Origin: Pedobacter yonginensis | GTDB taxonomy: Bacteria; Bacteroidota; Bacteroidia; Sphingobacteriales; Sphingobacteriaceae | Reading direction: 5' to 3' | Length of the DNA: 64,000 bases | Assembly: GCF_003173595.1 (NCBI RefSeq) | Contig: NZ_QGNZ01000001.1 | Location: 1,488,001-1,552,000 of the forward strand | Shown here: one piece after another, positions 33,482-41,343 of the stretch | How the letters are laid out: each line of letters starts with the position of its first letter | How positions within the stretch are numbered: position 1 is the stretch's first letter | The notes under the pieces: generated by a model | Database searches by the model: none | The model's input: the letters and a program-made list of their open reading frames with translations, nothing else | Told to the model about the DNA's origin: nothing | Made by a program: the position numbers and the translations under genes

Positions 33482-34008
33482 AAAAAAATGAATAACTAAT
33501 CAATATCGACCTTAAAATTTTGGGTACAGAGAATTACATCTCTCTTTTTGGGATGGTTATAGAGCATAGCGGGACAGAGTTTAAGGATAATTAAATAAAA
33601 GTAAGATAAAATTGTCATTACTACACAACAAGATTCATACATTTTGATAAAATTTATCCACTCACCATCAATGAAAATCTTCGGAAAATGACGCCTTAGT
33701 GTATGTTTTCTTCGATAAAGCATTTTTAGCGAGCCAAAACATCAATACATGCACTTCCAACTGCCGATGACATTGAAAGCCGCTATTTTTCATATCGTTT
33801 GGAGGAAAAGGTCTGTCTTCAGAAGTGAATAAAGCGGACAAAATTTTATTTTGGACCATCTAGGACACCAAAGGGCAGAAAAGTAGTGAAACAAATCTCA
33901 GGCGCAAAAGATGAGTTTTAAATCCCTGTGCTTTTTGTTGCAAAAGGCTATTTTGGCGACGTAAGACGTAAATTAAGACATCATACAGCCGCCAATTCAC
34001 ATTTTTTT
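33482..34008. other. Intergenic region of 527 bp, no gene recognised
   Basis: Two overlapping minus-strand frames (33496-33723, 33668-33859) resemble no family and lack a good start context. No repeat, RNA gene or strong terminator was recognised. It holds the promoter of the TPR kinase and the 3' end of the E1 gene; a run of ten T at 34001-34010 adjoins the E1 stop codon. Confidence 0.45.
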
Positions 34009-36429
34009 TTAAAAGATGCTTGGGTATTTTGATGGATTGGCATCGTGCATCATTTTGTATATGGTTTCAATCACATCATCTACGGATGGTTTACTGAAAT
34101 AATCTCCATCAGACCCAAAAGGTGGGCGATGTGCCTTTGCTGTTAATGTTTCCGGCTGACCATCAAGCAGAAAATACCCTTTTTGTTTTTCTAAAATTTG
34201 TTGCAAAATATATGCTGAAGCCCCACCAGGTACATCTTCATCAACCACTAAAAGCTTGTTTGTTTTGGCTAAAGATGTTGCGCAAACGTTTGTTTTATCG
34301 AAAGGCAAAAGTGTTTGAGGATCAATAATTTCCACCGAGATACCCATTGTTGCCAATTCTTCTGCTGCTTCTTGAATAATTCTAAGTGTAGAACCATAAG
34401 ATACCACCGTAATGTCGGTACCTTCCTCTAGCACTTCAGCTTGACCCAATGGAACTGTGAAACTACCCACATTATTAGGCAGCTTTTCCTTTAAACGGTA
34501 TCCATTTAAACATTCAATTACCACAGCAGGTTCATCTGCTCTGAAAAGCGTATTGTACATTCCAGCAGCCTGAGTCATGTTACGTGGTACACATAAATGC
34601 AAGCCTCTTAAAGAACCCAAAAGCATGCTAATTGGCGAGCCTGAATGCCAAACGCCTTCTAAACGGTGACCCCTGGTACGCACAATAACCGGTGCTTTTT
34701 GAATGCCTTTCGTTCTATACGATAGCGAAGCCAAATCATCGCTTAGCACATTCAAGGCAAAAATTAAATAATCTAGGTATTGAATTTCGGCAATTGGTTT
34801 TAAACCTCGCATGGCTAGGCCAATCCCTTGCCCCATAATGGTCATCTCACGAATTCCAGTATCGGTAATTCTTAATTCCCCAAATTTCGCCTGTAAACCG
34901 GCAAAACCTTGGTTAACATCCCCAATATTCCCCAAATCTTCCCCAAATGCCACAAGTCGTTGATCTCTTGCAAAATTTTCGTTGAAACAAGCGTTTAAAA
35001 CTTCACGCCCATCAACCATTTTTGAAAGATGATTGTATTCTGCTTCAACAACTGCAATTTGATCGGGACTTTCTTTCCCGCCGGTATGCAGTTTTGAATT
35101 ATATCTTTCGAAATTTAATTCGGTTTGTTTTTTATACCAAGCCAAAAATGCATCTCGCTCTGGAGAACTTACCTTAGCGGATAAACGAATGGCTTTGCGT
35201 GCCGCTGTAAATACTTCTCTGCGCTGTGCATCTGCGGTAGAGGCTAAGGCGGCACTTACTTTTGATAATTCTGGTTGGTGTTTTGCCAAACCATTTACAA
35301 AATCGATTACTTGCTTTTGTTCTGGTTTAATGCTATCCAAAAACTCATTCCAAGCTTCTTTTTGAGCATTTCTAACAAAAATCTTTGCATTTTTTTCTAT
35401 TTCGGCAATTTCATCTTCGGTTACGATAGCCGATTCTAACATCCACTCCCGCATTTTTAAAATACAATCGTGTTCGGTTTCCCAAGCCAAGCGATCTTTT
35501 GATTTATAACGCTCGTGAGAGCCCGAAGTAGAATGACCTTGGGGCTGAGTAAGCTCTGTAACATGAATTAAAACAGGTACATGCTCGTCTCTACAAACCT
35601 TTATTGCATTCTCGTAAACTTCGCAAAGGGCCGGATAATCCCAACCTTTAACCTTGTAAATTTCATATCCCAAATGCTCAGCATCGCGTTGGAAGCCCTT
35701 TAGCACTTCAGAAATATCTTCTTTGGTGGTTTGGTATTTTGCAGGAACGGAAATCCCATAGGCATCATCCCAAATGGAAATGGCCATCGGAATTTGTAAA
35801 ACACCCGCGGCATTTATGGCTTCGAAAAATACCCCTTCGGATGTAGATGCATTGCCGATTGTACCAAAGGCCACTTCATTGCCTTGTACGGAGAAGTTTT
35901 TTAAATAATCGAGTTCTTTATTATTTCTAAAAAGCTTAGAAGCATACGCCAAGCCAACTAAACGAGCCATTTGTCCGCCTGTTGGAGATATATCTGATGA
36001 ACAATTTTTAATTTGCGTTAAATCGTTCCAGCTTCCATCTTCATTGATCGATTTTGTAGCAAAATGGCAATTCATTTGTCGCCCGGCCGAAAAGGGATCT
36101 GCTCCTTCGGTTGGGTTTGCATAAAGCTGGGCAAAAAACTCTTTGATGGTGGAGATGCCCGTTGCAAAGGCAAAGGTTTGATCACGATAGTATCCAGAAC
36201 GCCAATCGCCATTTTTAAAAGCCTTAGCCATAGCGATTTGTGGTACTTCTTTACCATCTCCAAAGATGCCAAACTTCGCCTTACCTGTTAACACTTCTCT
36301 CCGCCCTAAAACACTTGCTTGCCTACTCTCGTAAGCAATTTTGTAGTCGTTTATAACAATTGATTTAAAATCGTTAAAACTTAATTCAGAAGCATCAATA
36401 GAATTGGTTATCAGTTTTTCATTCTGCAT
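34009..36429 (-). CDS. 2-oxoacid dehydrogenase E1, fused alpha and beta subunits (branched-chain type)
   Basis: 806 residues from the ATG at 36427-36429. Residues 1 to about 400 are the alpha part: GDGKEVPQIAMAKAFK, YRDQTFAFATG, the TPP/Mg segment GNASTSEGVFFEAINAAGV and WDDAYGISVPAKYQ. Residues about 470-806 are the beta part: GREVLNACFNENF, FGEDLGNIGDVNQGF, DTGIREMTIMGQGIGLA, VIVRTRGHRLEG, and a transketolase C-domain (VPLGQAEVLEEGTDITVV, IIDPQTLLPFD). It decarboxylates a 2-oxoacid with TPP and passes the acyl group to E2, which is not encoded here. This fused form is common in Bacteroidota and is usually assigned to branched-chain 2-oxoacids. Confidence 0.92.
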   Translation of the reverse strand: MQNEKLITNSIDASELSFNDFKSIVINDYKIAYESRQASVLGRREVLTGKAKFGIFGDGKEVPQIAMAKAFKNGDWRSGYYRDQTFAFATGISTIKEFFAQLYANPTEGADPFSAGRQMNCHFATKSINEDGSWNDLTQIKNCSSDISPTGGQMARLVGLAYASKLFRNNKELDYLKNFSVQGNEVAFGTIGNASTSEGVFFEAINAAGVLQIPMAISIWDDAYGISVPAKYQTTKEDISEVLKGFQRDAEHLGYEIYKVKGWDYPALCEVYENAIKVCRDEHVPVLIHVTELTQPQGHSTSGSHERYKSKDRLAWETEHDCILKMREWMLESAIVTEDEIAEIEKNAKIFVRNAQKEAWNEFLDSIKPEQKQVIDFVNGLAKHQPELSKVSAALASTADAQRREVFTAARKAIRLSAKVSSPERDAFLAWYKKQTELNFERYNSKLHTGGKESPDQIAVVEAEYNHLSKMVDGREVLNACFNENFARDQRLVAFGEDLGNIGDVNQGFAGLQAKFGELRITDTGIREMTIMGQGIGLAMRGLKPIAEIQYLDYLIFALNVLSDDLASLSYRTKGIQKAPVIVRTRGHRLEGVWHSGSPISMLLGSLRGLHLCVPRNMTQAAGMYNTLFRADEPAVVIECLNGYRLKEKLPNNVGSFTVPLGQAEVLEEGTDITVVSYGSTLRIIQEAAEELATMGISVEIIDPQTLLPFDKTNVCATSLAKTNKLLVVDEDVPGGASAYILQQILEKQKGYFLLDGQPETLTAKAHRPPFGSDGDYFSKPSVDDVIETIYKMMHDANPSKYPSIF

Positions 36430-36577
36430 CGTAATCAAATATTGGTTGCGGCAAATATATACAAAATTAAAAGTTTGCCTTTATCCTTAATTGTAAAATT
36501 ATATATGGGTTAGCAAATTATTATTAGAATGGTTTTATTTTCCTCTGGAAGCTGAAAAAAATAAAATTGGAATACTT

Positions 36578-36606
36578 TTTGTTTCCATCTTAAAACATTA
36601 AATTTG
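36578..36606 (+). promoter_or_regulatory. Promoter of the DUF1573 gene
   Basis: TTTG (36578-36581), a 17-base spacer and TAAATTTG (36599-36606) match the Bacteroidota promoter pattern. Transcription should start near 36612, about 30 bases before the ATG. Confidence 0.7.
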
Positions 36607-36642
36607 TTTTATAAAATTTATAAACACCATCAAACACATAAA

Positions 36643-37038
36643 ATGATGAAAAAGATCTTAGTATTATTCGCTTTTGTATTGGGTTTCGGTATTGCTGCTA
36701 ATGCACAAACTAAACCTGCAGAATTTAAATTTGAAGCTGAAACACATGATTTCGGTAAAATTGTAATGGGTAAACCTGTTACTTACGATTTTAAATACAC
36801 CAACGTTGGCGAAGAGCCCTTAATTATCAGCAAAGCTGAAGGTAGCTGTGGCTGTACAGTTCCTAAATATACCAATACTCCATTGAAAAAAGGAGAAACT
36901 GGTGTAATTTCGGTAACCTTTAACGCAGCGGCTGGTCCATCTGCCTTTTCTAAAACTGTAACCATTACTTCTAATGCTAAAACACCTGTTAAAGTCCTTT
37001 ACATTAAAGGTGAAACGGTAGCCGCATCATCAAAGTAA
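36643..37038 (+). CDS. Exported DUF1573 protein
   Basis: 131 residues from the ATG at 36643 (a second ATG follows at 36646). The signal peptide MMKKILVLFAFVLGFGIAA ends near ANAQ. A single Ig-like DUF1573 domain follows: HDFGKIVMGKPVTYDFKYTN, the conserved EGSCGCTVP Cys pair and KKGETGVISVTFNAA. The family is abundant in Bacteroidota envelopes, with unknown function. It has its own promoter and terminator and so is a single-gene unit, probably highly expressed (inference from consensus signals). Confidence 0.9.
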   Translation: MMKKILVLFAFVLGFGIAANAQTKPAEFKFEAETHDFGKIVMGKPVTYDFKYTNVGEEPLIISKAEGSCGCTVPKYTNTPLKKGETGVISVTFNAAAGPSAFSKTVTITSNAKTPVKVLYIKGETVAASSK

Positions 37039-37058
37039 TATTTTAGTTGATAATATTT

Positions 37059-37089
37059 AAAAAGTCCCGATTTTCATCGGGACTTTTTT
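37059..37089 (+). terminator. Strong terminator after the DUF1573 gene
   Basis: A perfect 13-bp stem (37059-37071 with 37076-37088), tetraloop TTTC and a T run. It ends only 12 bases before the start codon of the aminotransferase gene. Confidence 0.9.
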
Positions 37090-37096
37090 ATTTTTG
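37089..37096 (+). promoter_or_regulatory. -7 box directly before the aminotransferase start
   Basis: TATTTTTG matches TAnnTTTG and ends 4 bases before the ATG at 37101. It uses the last T of the preceding terminator. If active it gives a leaderless or nearly leaderless transcript. No matching -33 TTTG is visible. Confidence 0.4.
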
Positions 37097-37100
37097 TGGC

Positions 37101-38300
37101 ATGCCAAAAATTTCACAAAAAGGCTTGCAGATGCCTGCATCGCCAATCAGAAAGTTAACCCCCTTTGCAGATCAAGCTAAACAAGACGGAAAGAAGGTTT
37201 TTCACTTAAATATCGGTCAACCTGATATTGAAACACCGGAAGGAATGCTAAATGCAATTAAAAATATCGACTTTAATGTTTGGGCCTATACCCCATCAGA
37301 AGGTACCCTAGCTTACCGTACAAAACTTACCGAATACTACAACAAACTGGGTTACAACATTAAGCCAGAAAATATTTTGGTTACCGTTGGTGGATCAGAA
37401 GCGATTACCATTGCCATGCAAACCTGTGTAAATGAGGGCGATGAAATTATCATTCCTGAGCCTTTTTACGCCAATTACAATGGCTTTGCATGCATGAGTA
37501 ATGTTGTGGTGAAACCCATTCTATCATACATCGAAAATGGTTTTGCATTGCCTCCAATTGCAGAGTTTGAAAAATTAATTACGGAGAAAACCAAAGCCAT
37601 CATCATCTGTAACCCAAATAACCCGACTGGCTATTTATACTCTAAAGAGGAATTGGAAGCCTTAAAAACGCTTTGCCTGAAATACGATCTTTTCTTGTTT
37701 TCGGATGAGGCATATCGGGAATTTTGTTACGATGGGCGGGAATTTATTTCCCCAATGCACATGGAAGGCTTAGATGAAAATGTGGTGATTATGGATACCG
37801 TTTCTAAACGTTACAGTGCTTGTGGTGCTCGTTTGGGCTGTTTAATTACCAAAAATAAGGAAGTGATTGCTTCGGGTTTAAAGTTTGCTCAAGCCCGGTT
37901 AAGTCCTGGAATGGTAGAGCAAATTGCAGGTACCGCCGCTGTGGACACGCCCGACATTTATTTTGAAAAAGTAAATAAGGAATATACTTTAAGACGTGAT
38001 ACCTTAGTTGGCAGATTGAATAAAATTGAGGGTGTGTTTTGTCCAAATCCGGGTGGTGCATTTTACGTAGTGGCTAAATTCCCGATTGATGATGCAGACA
38101 AATTTTGTCAGTGGATTTTGGAAGACTTTAATTACAACAATCAAACGGTTATGATGGCACCCGCAACTGGTTTTTATTCGACCCCTGGCTCTGGTAAAAA
38201 TGAAGTGAGAATGGCTTATGTGCTCAACATAGATGATTTAAATACCGCAATGGATTGCCTCGAAGTGGCCTTAAAGCAATACCCAGGCAGAACAGTTTAA
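37101..38300 (+). CDS. Class I/II pyridoxal-phosphate aminotransferase (AspC/aromatic type)
   Basis: 399 residues from the ATG at 37101; a longer frame back to 37047 would run through a strong terminator and is rejected. Fold-type I motifs are KVFHLNIGQPDIETPEG, VGGSEAITIAM, ICNPNNPTGYLYSKEEL, FSDEAYREFCYDG, the PLP lysine in DTVSKRYSACGARLG, and NPGGAFYVVAKFP. It probably transfers amino groups between glutamate and an oxoacid such as oxaloacetate or phenylpyruvate; substrate choice cannot be read. It could supply the transamination step missing from the pheA operon (inference). Confidence 0.9.
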   Translation: MPKISQKGLQMPASPIRKLTPFADQAKQDGKKVFHLNIGQPDIETPEGMLNAIKNIDFNVWAYTPSEGTLAYRTKLTEYYNKLGYNIKPENILVTVGGSEAITIAMQTCVNEGDEIIIPEPFYANYNGFACMSNVVVKPILSYIENGFALPPIAEFEKLITEKTKAIIICNPNNPTGYLYSKEELEALKTLCLKYDLFLFSDEAYREFCYDGREFISPMHMEGLDENVVIMDTVSKRYSACGARLGCLITKNKEVIASGLKFAQARLSPGMVEQIAGTAAVDTPDIYFEKVNKEYTLRRDTLVGRLNKIEGVFCPNPGGAFYVVAKFPIDDADKFCQWILEDFNYNNQTVMMAPATGFYSTPGSGKNEVRMAYVLNIDDLNTAMDCLEVALKQYPGRTV

Positions 38301-38320
38301 ATAATTATTAATTTTATTTT

Positions 38321-38355
38321 AAAGGGAAGGATTGAAAAATCGTTCCCTTTTTTTT
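38321..38355 (+). terminator. Terminator after the aminotransferase gene
   Basis: AAAGGGAA pairs with TTCCCTTT, and GATT with AATC inside across a G/G mismatch; eight T follow. It lies 20 bases after the stop codon. Confidence 0.85.
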
Positions 38356-38602
38356 GTGGGCTGGGGAAGAGTAATTAGTTAAATCAACACATCTGGCGCA
38401 AGGATTCGCTTGGGCCTGTGGGTATTATTTATGGCAATCAAAGAGATCACATCAGCACAATCGGACGCTTGCGCTAGAGGAATAGTGGAGCCTTATGGAT
38501 AGGCTCGTGGGTACATGGATTTTTTTGGCTGGTGTACAAATTTATTACATTTAGTTATCTTTTATTATTCTTGGATATACCTCAAATATTCGTTTAAACT
38601 AA
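38356..38602. other. Intergenic region between aminotransferase and tmRNA
   Basis: About 250 bases with no recognised gene or repeat. The sequence is slightly richer in G+C than other gaps in this window, and no reading frame was assigned. Confidence 0.4.
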
Positions 38603-38633
38603 AATAACCGCCATATTTACTATGACGGTTATT
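38603..38633 (-). terminator. Terminator of tmRNA
   Basis: AATAACCGCCAT pairs with ATGACGGTTATT over 12 positions with one mismatch (38603-38614 with 38622-38633). On the minus strand ATTTTAG follows. It begins 3 bases beyond the encoded CCA end. Confidence 0.7.
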
Positions 38634-38636
38634 CGA

Positions 38637-39003
38637 TGGTGGAGCCGAAGGGAGTCGAACCCTTGTCCAGTTGTGAGATAAATTATACCTTCTACATGCT
38701 TATTTTTCAATTGATTTTAGGGAAATAAACGGGCTGAAAACCGACCTTATTTAAATCCTTAGATACTTGATCTCACCTTGCGTCGTATCTCCACGAAGGC
38801 CAGCTTTGTTATTTCGATGCCCCAGATTCTAGCCTAACAATGCAGCAACTAGAGGGACAAAAGCTAATTAGTTCTAAACTAAGCAGCTAAGGCGTAAGTA
38901 TTTTCGCCAACTAAAATGTGAACGTTCACTTTAAGTGCTCTCCGTACAACGCACTGCATGCTAACATAACTTTCGCCACCCCGTCAAATCCAAGAACGGC
39001 CCC
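38637..39003 (-). ncRNA. ssrA: Transfer-messenger RNA
   Basis: One-piece tmRNA of about 367 bases. The 5' end GGGGCCG (39003-38997) pairs with CGGCTCC (38647-38641) as a 7-bp acceptor stem with one G-U; discriminator A and encoded CCA follow (38640-38637). The T arm with GGGTTCGACTCCC and the conserved 5' GGATTTGACGGGGTGGC are present. The tag reading frame at 38908-38879 ends GENTYALAA and a TAG stop, the Bacteroidota style of ALAA degradation tag. It rescues ribosomes stalled on broken mRNAs with SmpB. A TATCTTTG box at 39055-39048 suggests a short 5' leader removed by processing. Confidence 0.97.
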
Positions 39004-39047
39004 AGCAAAAGTTTTCAAACTACAGTAGAAATCATAGCCTGAAGCCA

Positions 39048-39055
39048 CAAAGATA
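39048..39055 (-). promoter_or_regulatory. -7 box upstream of tmRNA
   Basis: On the minus strand TATCTTTG matches TAnnTTTG and lies about 45 bases before the mature 5' end. This leaves a leader of roughly 35-40 bases for RNase P to remove. No -33 box at normal spacing was seen. Confidence 0.45.
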
Positions 39056-39108
39056 CAAATATCTAGCCAAATTTGTGCGAAGAATAGGTTTTGTTGGGGT
39101 AAAAAAAT

Positions 39109-39141
39109 AAGAAAGCCTTTCAATCCTGATAAGGCTTTCTT
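39109..39141 (-). terminator. Terminator of the NIPSNAP gene
   Basis: A perfect 11-bp stem (AAGAAAGCCTT with AAGGCTTTCTT) closes an 11-base loop. On the minus strand it runs into TTATTTTTTTACC. It ends the 3' UTR that holds the dispersed element. Confidence 0.85.
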
Positions 39142-39220
39142 AGTTGTCTATCCCTATATGAATAGGAAATCAAATTTAACCAGATCAATTAACTTATTCT
39201 GGGTATGAACAAACTGAACA
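39119..39220 (-). repeat. Dispersed 3'-UTR element, copy 2
   Basis: TCAATCCTGATAAG (39120-39133) and the 20-base block 39201-39220 ending TGAACAAACTGAACA recur from 11310-11380. On the minus strand the element begins 26 bases after the NIPSNAP stop codon. Here GAACAG (39216-39221) can pair with CTGTTC (39232-39237) and the second block lies inside the terminator loop. Confidence 0.6.
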
Positions 39221-39246
39221 GACAAAACGGCCTGTTCATATTTGGA

Positions 39247-40020
39247 TTATAGATCTGAATAATCTGTAGGATAAATAAACAGCGTAACATTTTTTGACAC
39301 ATTATGCTGATACTGAGGCAATCCGCTTATTTTTTTATACTCTGCTCCAAATGCAGCCCAGTGTTTATCCCGATCTTCTTTATTGTTAAAGGTGGTTAGG
39401 TACATTAAATTTGGCGAATGACTACCCGAAATCACCTGACCGTAAAAAACGGCGTTGAAGTTTAAATTGGTAAAAATGCTGATTTCGGCATCGTTAAACA
39501 TCCCGATTTTATTGAGCGATAAATTTTCGGTTGCAGCTTCGTAACTCCTTAATTCATAAACCCTTTCGTTTTTAGATGAGGTTAATTGCGGAAGTGCTGG
39601 CTCGGGCATTGCACTAAAGGCTTTTAATAAAATAGTTTCGATTCTGTTGTATGGCGCATTGTTATAGGCTGCGTTTAAATAAGATTTTCCCTGCTCCAAA
39701 TAGCTTTGATCTTTAGCTAGCGCTTCATCTAATTTCAAAAAAGTATCAAACTTTTTAAATGGGATAAAAACATAAATCAATTGCTCGGCGGTATCTTTTG
39801 CAATTGGCTTAAACACTCCAATGTTGGCTATTCCTGCACGATGTAGGGCGGGCAAATAGGCGTCCTTTAAATAGCCATCTACCGTACTTTCTTGCGCCTG
39901 ACCTTTAATGTGATAGATTTTTAATTGATAATAATATGGCGTTTTAGCATCTGATTTACTAGAACTTACCATTATAAGTACAAGAATAGATAATGCGAAT
40001 TTGATAAAGGTAGCTTTCAC
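39247..40020 (-). CDS. Exported NIPSNAP-family protein
   Basis: 257 residues. A signal peptide covers about 1-25 (FALSILVLIMVSSSKSDA). Two ferredoxin-like alpha/beta NIPSNAP halves follow: YYYQLKIYHIKGQAQ with VDGYLKDAYLPALHRAG (about 28-130), and NERVYELRSYEAATENLSLN with MYLTTFNNKEDRDKHWAAFG (about 150-250). The family is related to dimeric barrel proteins and has no proven enzymatic role in bacteria. It is a single-gene unit with its own terminator. Upstream it is bordered by the satellite and palindrome array, which may hold its promoter. Confidence 0.85.
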   Translation of the reverse strand: MKATFIKFALSILVLIMVSSSKSDAKTPYYYQLKIYHIKGQAQESTVDGYLKDAYLPALHRAGIANIGVFKPIAKDTAEQLIYVFIPFKKFDTFLKLDEALAKDQSYLEQGKSYLNAAYNNAPYNRIETILLKAFSAMPEPALPQLTSSKNERVYELRSYEAATENLSLNKIGMFNDAEISIFTNLNFNAVFYGQVISGSHSPNLMYLTTFNNKEDRDKHWAAFGAEYKKISGLPQYQHNVSKNVTLFIYPTDYSDL

Positions 40021-40032
40021 GATTAAGTTTTT

Positions 40033-40154
40033 GAATGAATTAAAGAATGACTGAATTAGAGAATGAGTGAATGAATGAGTGACTGAATGAATGAGTGAGT
40101 GAATGACCGAATGAATGAGTGAGTGAATGACTGAATGAATGAATGAATGAGTGG
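40033..40154. repeat. GAATGA/GAGTGA satellite
   Basis: About 120 bases made almost only of 4-base words GAAT, GAGT, GACT and GACC with TGA phasing, directly upstream of the NIPSNAP gene (13 bases before its ATG). The purine-rich strand is the top strand. Its length and near-perfect 4-base period point to replication slippage. Confidence 0.9.
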
Positions 40155-40161
40155 AGGAGAG

Positions 40162-40541
40162 AATTAGCTAATTGGATAATTTGTTAATGTGCTAATGTAT
40201 TGATTTAATCATTAAATAATTTGTTAATGTGATGCTTTGTCAATTAGCTAATTATTACCTCATTAATTAGGCGCTTTACCAATTGTCTGATTATCAACGT
40301 ATTGATTAGGCGCTTTGCCAATTAGCTAATTACCACATTATCTCATTAGCTAATTGGTAGATCACAATGGCTCATTAGCTAATTAATAACCTCATTAATT
40401 AGGCGCTTTGCCAATTAGCTAATTAACACATTATCTCATTAGCTAATTGGTAGATCACATTGGCTCATTAGCTAATTAATAACCTCATTGATAAGGCGCT
40501 TCGCCAATTAGCTAATTATCACATTACTTCATTAGCTAATT
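40162..40541. repeat. 93-bp tandem repeat built from the palindrome ATTAGCTAAT
   Basis: Ten copies of the perfect 10-base palindrome ATTAGCTAAT occur in 380 bases. From 40308 a higher-order unit of exactly 93 bases begins with AGGCGCTTTGCC; unit starts are 40308, 40401 and 40494, with a partial one at 40269. Each unit carries three palindromes. Copies differ at few bases. There is no coding frame. It lies between the 5' end of the NIPSNAP gene and the 3' end of the DUF4159 gene. Confidence 0.92.
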
Positions 40542-40566
40542 GAATAAAGCTAGTTGATAAACCTAA

Positions 40567-41193
40567 TTAACCCACTCCCATCGCATACAGAATAATATTG
40601 ACGCCAAATTTAGTGTTGTCTTCTGCTAAGAAACGCTTATTTTTAAAATCATAGTCCCATTCGCATCCATAATCCTTATTGCTGTATAAAACCGCTATCC
40701 TATTGTTTATGGTGATGGCTTTTAAGTAATCGTGTACCAAATCATCGCCCCAACCATTAAGCTCGAATGATGTAGTGGGTGGTCCTTTTTCGAACTTAAA
40801 AAAAGAATTGTAGATGGCGTGACTATTGGGGATTTTCTTCAAAGCCTGTGCACCAAAAAGATTGCTCATTTGCGTTTCAAACGAACGGGCAAACAAACCA
40901 TCTACATCGTGATTACAATCGTCAACAAAAACGAAGCCGCCATTATGCACATAGGTTTTAAAATTATTGGCCTCTTGCTTACTAAACTGAACGAGTTTAT
41001 GACCACTTAAGTAGCAAAATGGATATTTAAAAATGTCGTTGGTGCTTAAATCCACAATCTTTTCTTCTTCATCCAAAGGGATGGTGGTGTACTCTAAAAG
41101 GGAATTCAGCAAATTGGAGGGCATCCGTTGGTCGGTATCCCAATCTCCAGAATTATATTTTATTCTCGCAAAAGTAAACTTAGATCTTTGCAT
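40567..41193 (-). CDS. DUF4159-domain protein
   Basis: 208 residues, no signal peptide. The domain runs nearly full length: FTFARIKYNSGDWDTDQ, VDLSTNDIFKYPFCYLSGH, FKTYVHNGGFVFVDDCNHDV, then a C-terminal strand GVNIILYAMGVG. The fold is related to class I glutamine-amidotransferase-like (Rossmann) domains without obvious catalytic residues. In other Bacteroidota such genes belong to the MoxR/DUF58/BatA cluster, and here it is divergent from that cluster by 150 bases. A role in the same system is inferred. Confidence 0.85.
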   Translation of the reverse strand: MQRSKFTFARIKYNSGDWDTDQRMPSNLLNSLLEYTTIPLDEEEKIVDLSTNDIFKYPFCYLSGHKLVQFSKQEANNFKTYVHNGGFVFVDDCNHDVDGLFARSFETQMSNLFGAQALKKIPNSHAIYNSFFKFEKGPPTTSFELNGWGDDLVHDYLKAITINNRIAVLYSNKDYGCEWDYDFKNKRFLAEDNTKFGVNIILYAMGVG

Positions 41194-41343
41194 CGTTCTA
41201 AAATAGCGCCAATTTTCATTAATTCAGATTTTAAAGTTACATATCTTGTAAATTTTTTGATATTGTTTAAACGCAAGGGCAAAAATAATGGCAATATGAC
41301 CTATATTGAGGCACAATAAGTTCAAATCAAAAAAATAATTGTA

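Noticed and set aside
33496..33859. Two overlapping minus-strand frames in the 527-bp gap
   Set aside because: No recognisable domain and they overlap in different frames; a decayed gene is possible but cannot be supported.
34009..36429. Accidental fusion or assembly error joining E1 alpha and beta
   Set aside because: Both parts are complete with a normal linker, and fused E1 is common in Bacteroidota.
37047..37100. Upstream extension of the aminotransferase
   Set aside because: It would translate the strong terminator hairpin of the preceding gene and adds residues unlike the family.
38926..39123. 65-codon minus-strand frame
   Set aside because: It runs into the 5' end of tmRNA, whose structure explains the sequence.
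40162..40541. CRISPR array
   Set aside because: Repeats are palindromic and the spacers between them are also repeated in a 93-bp unit; no cas genes are near.
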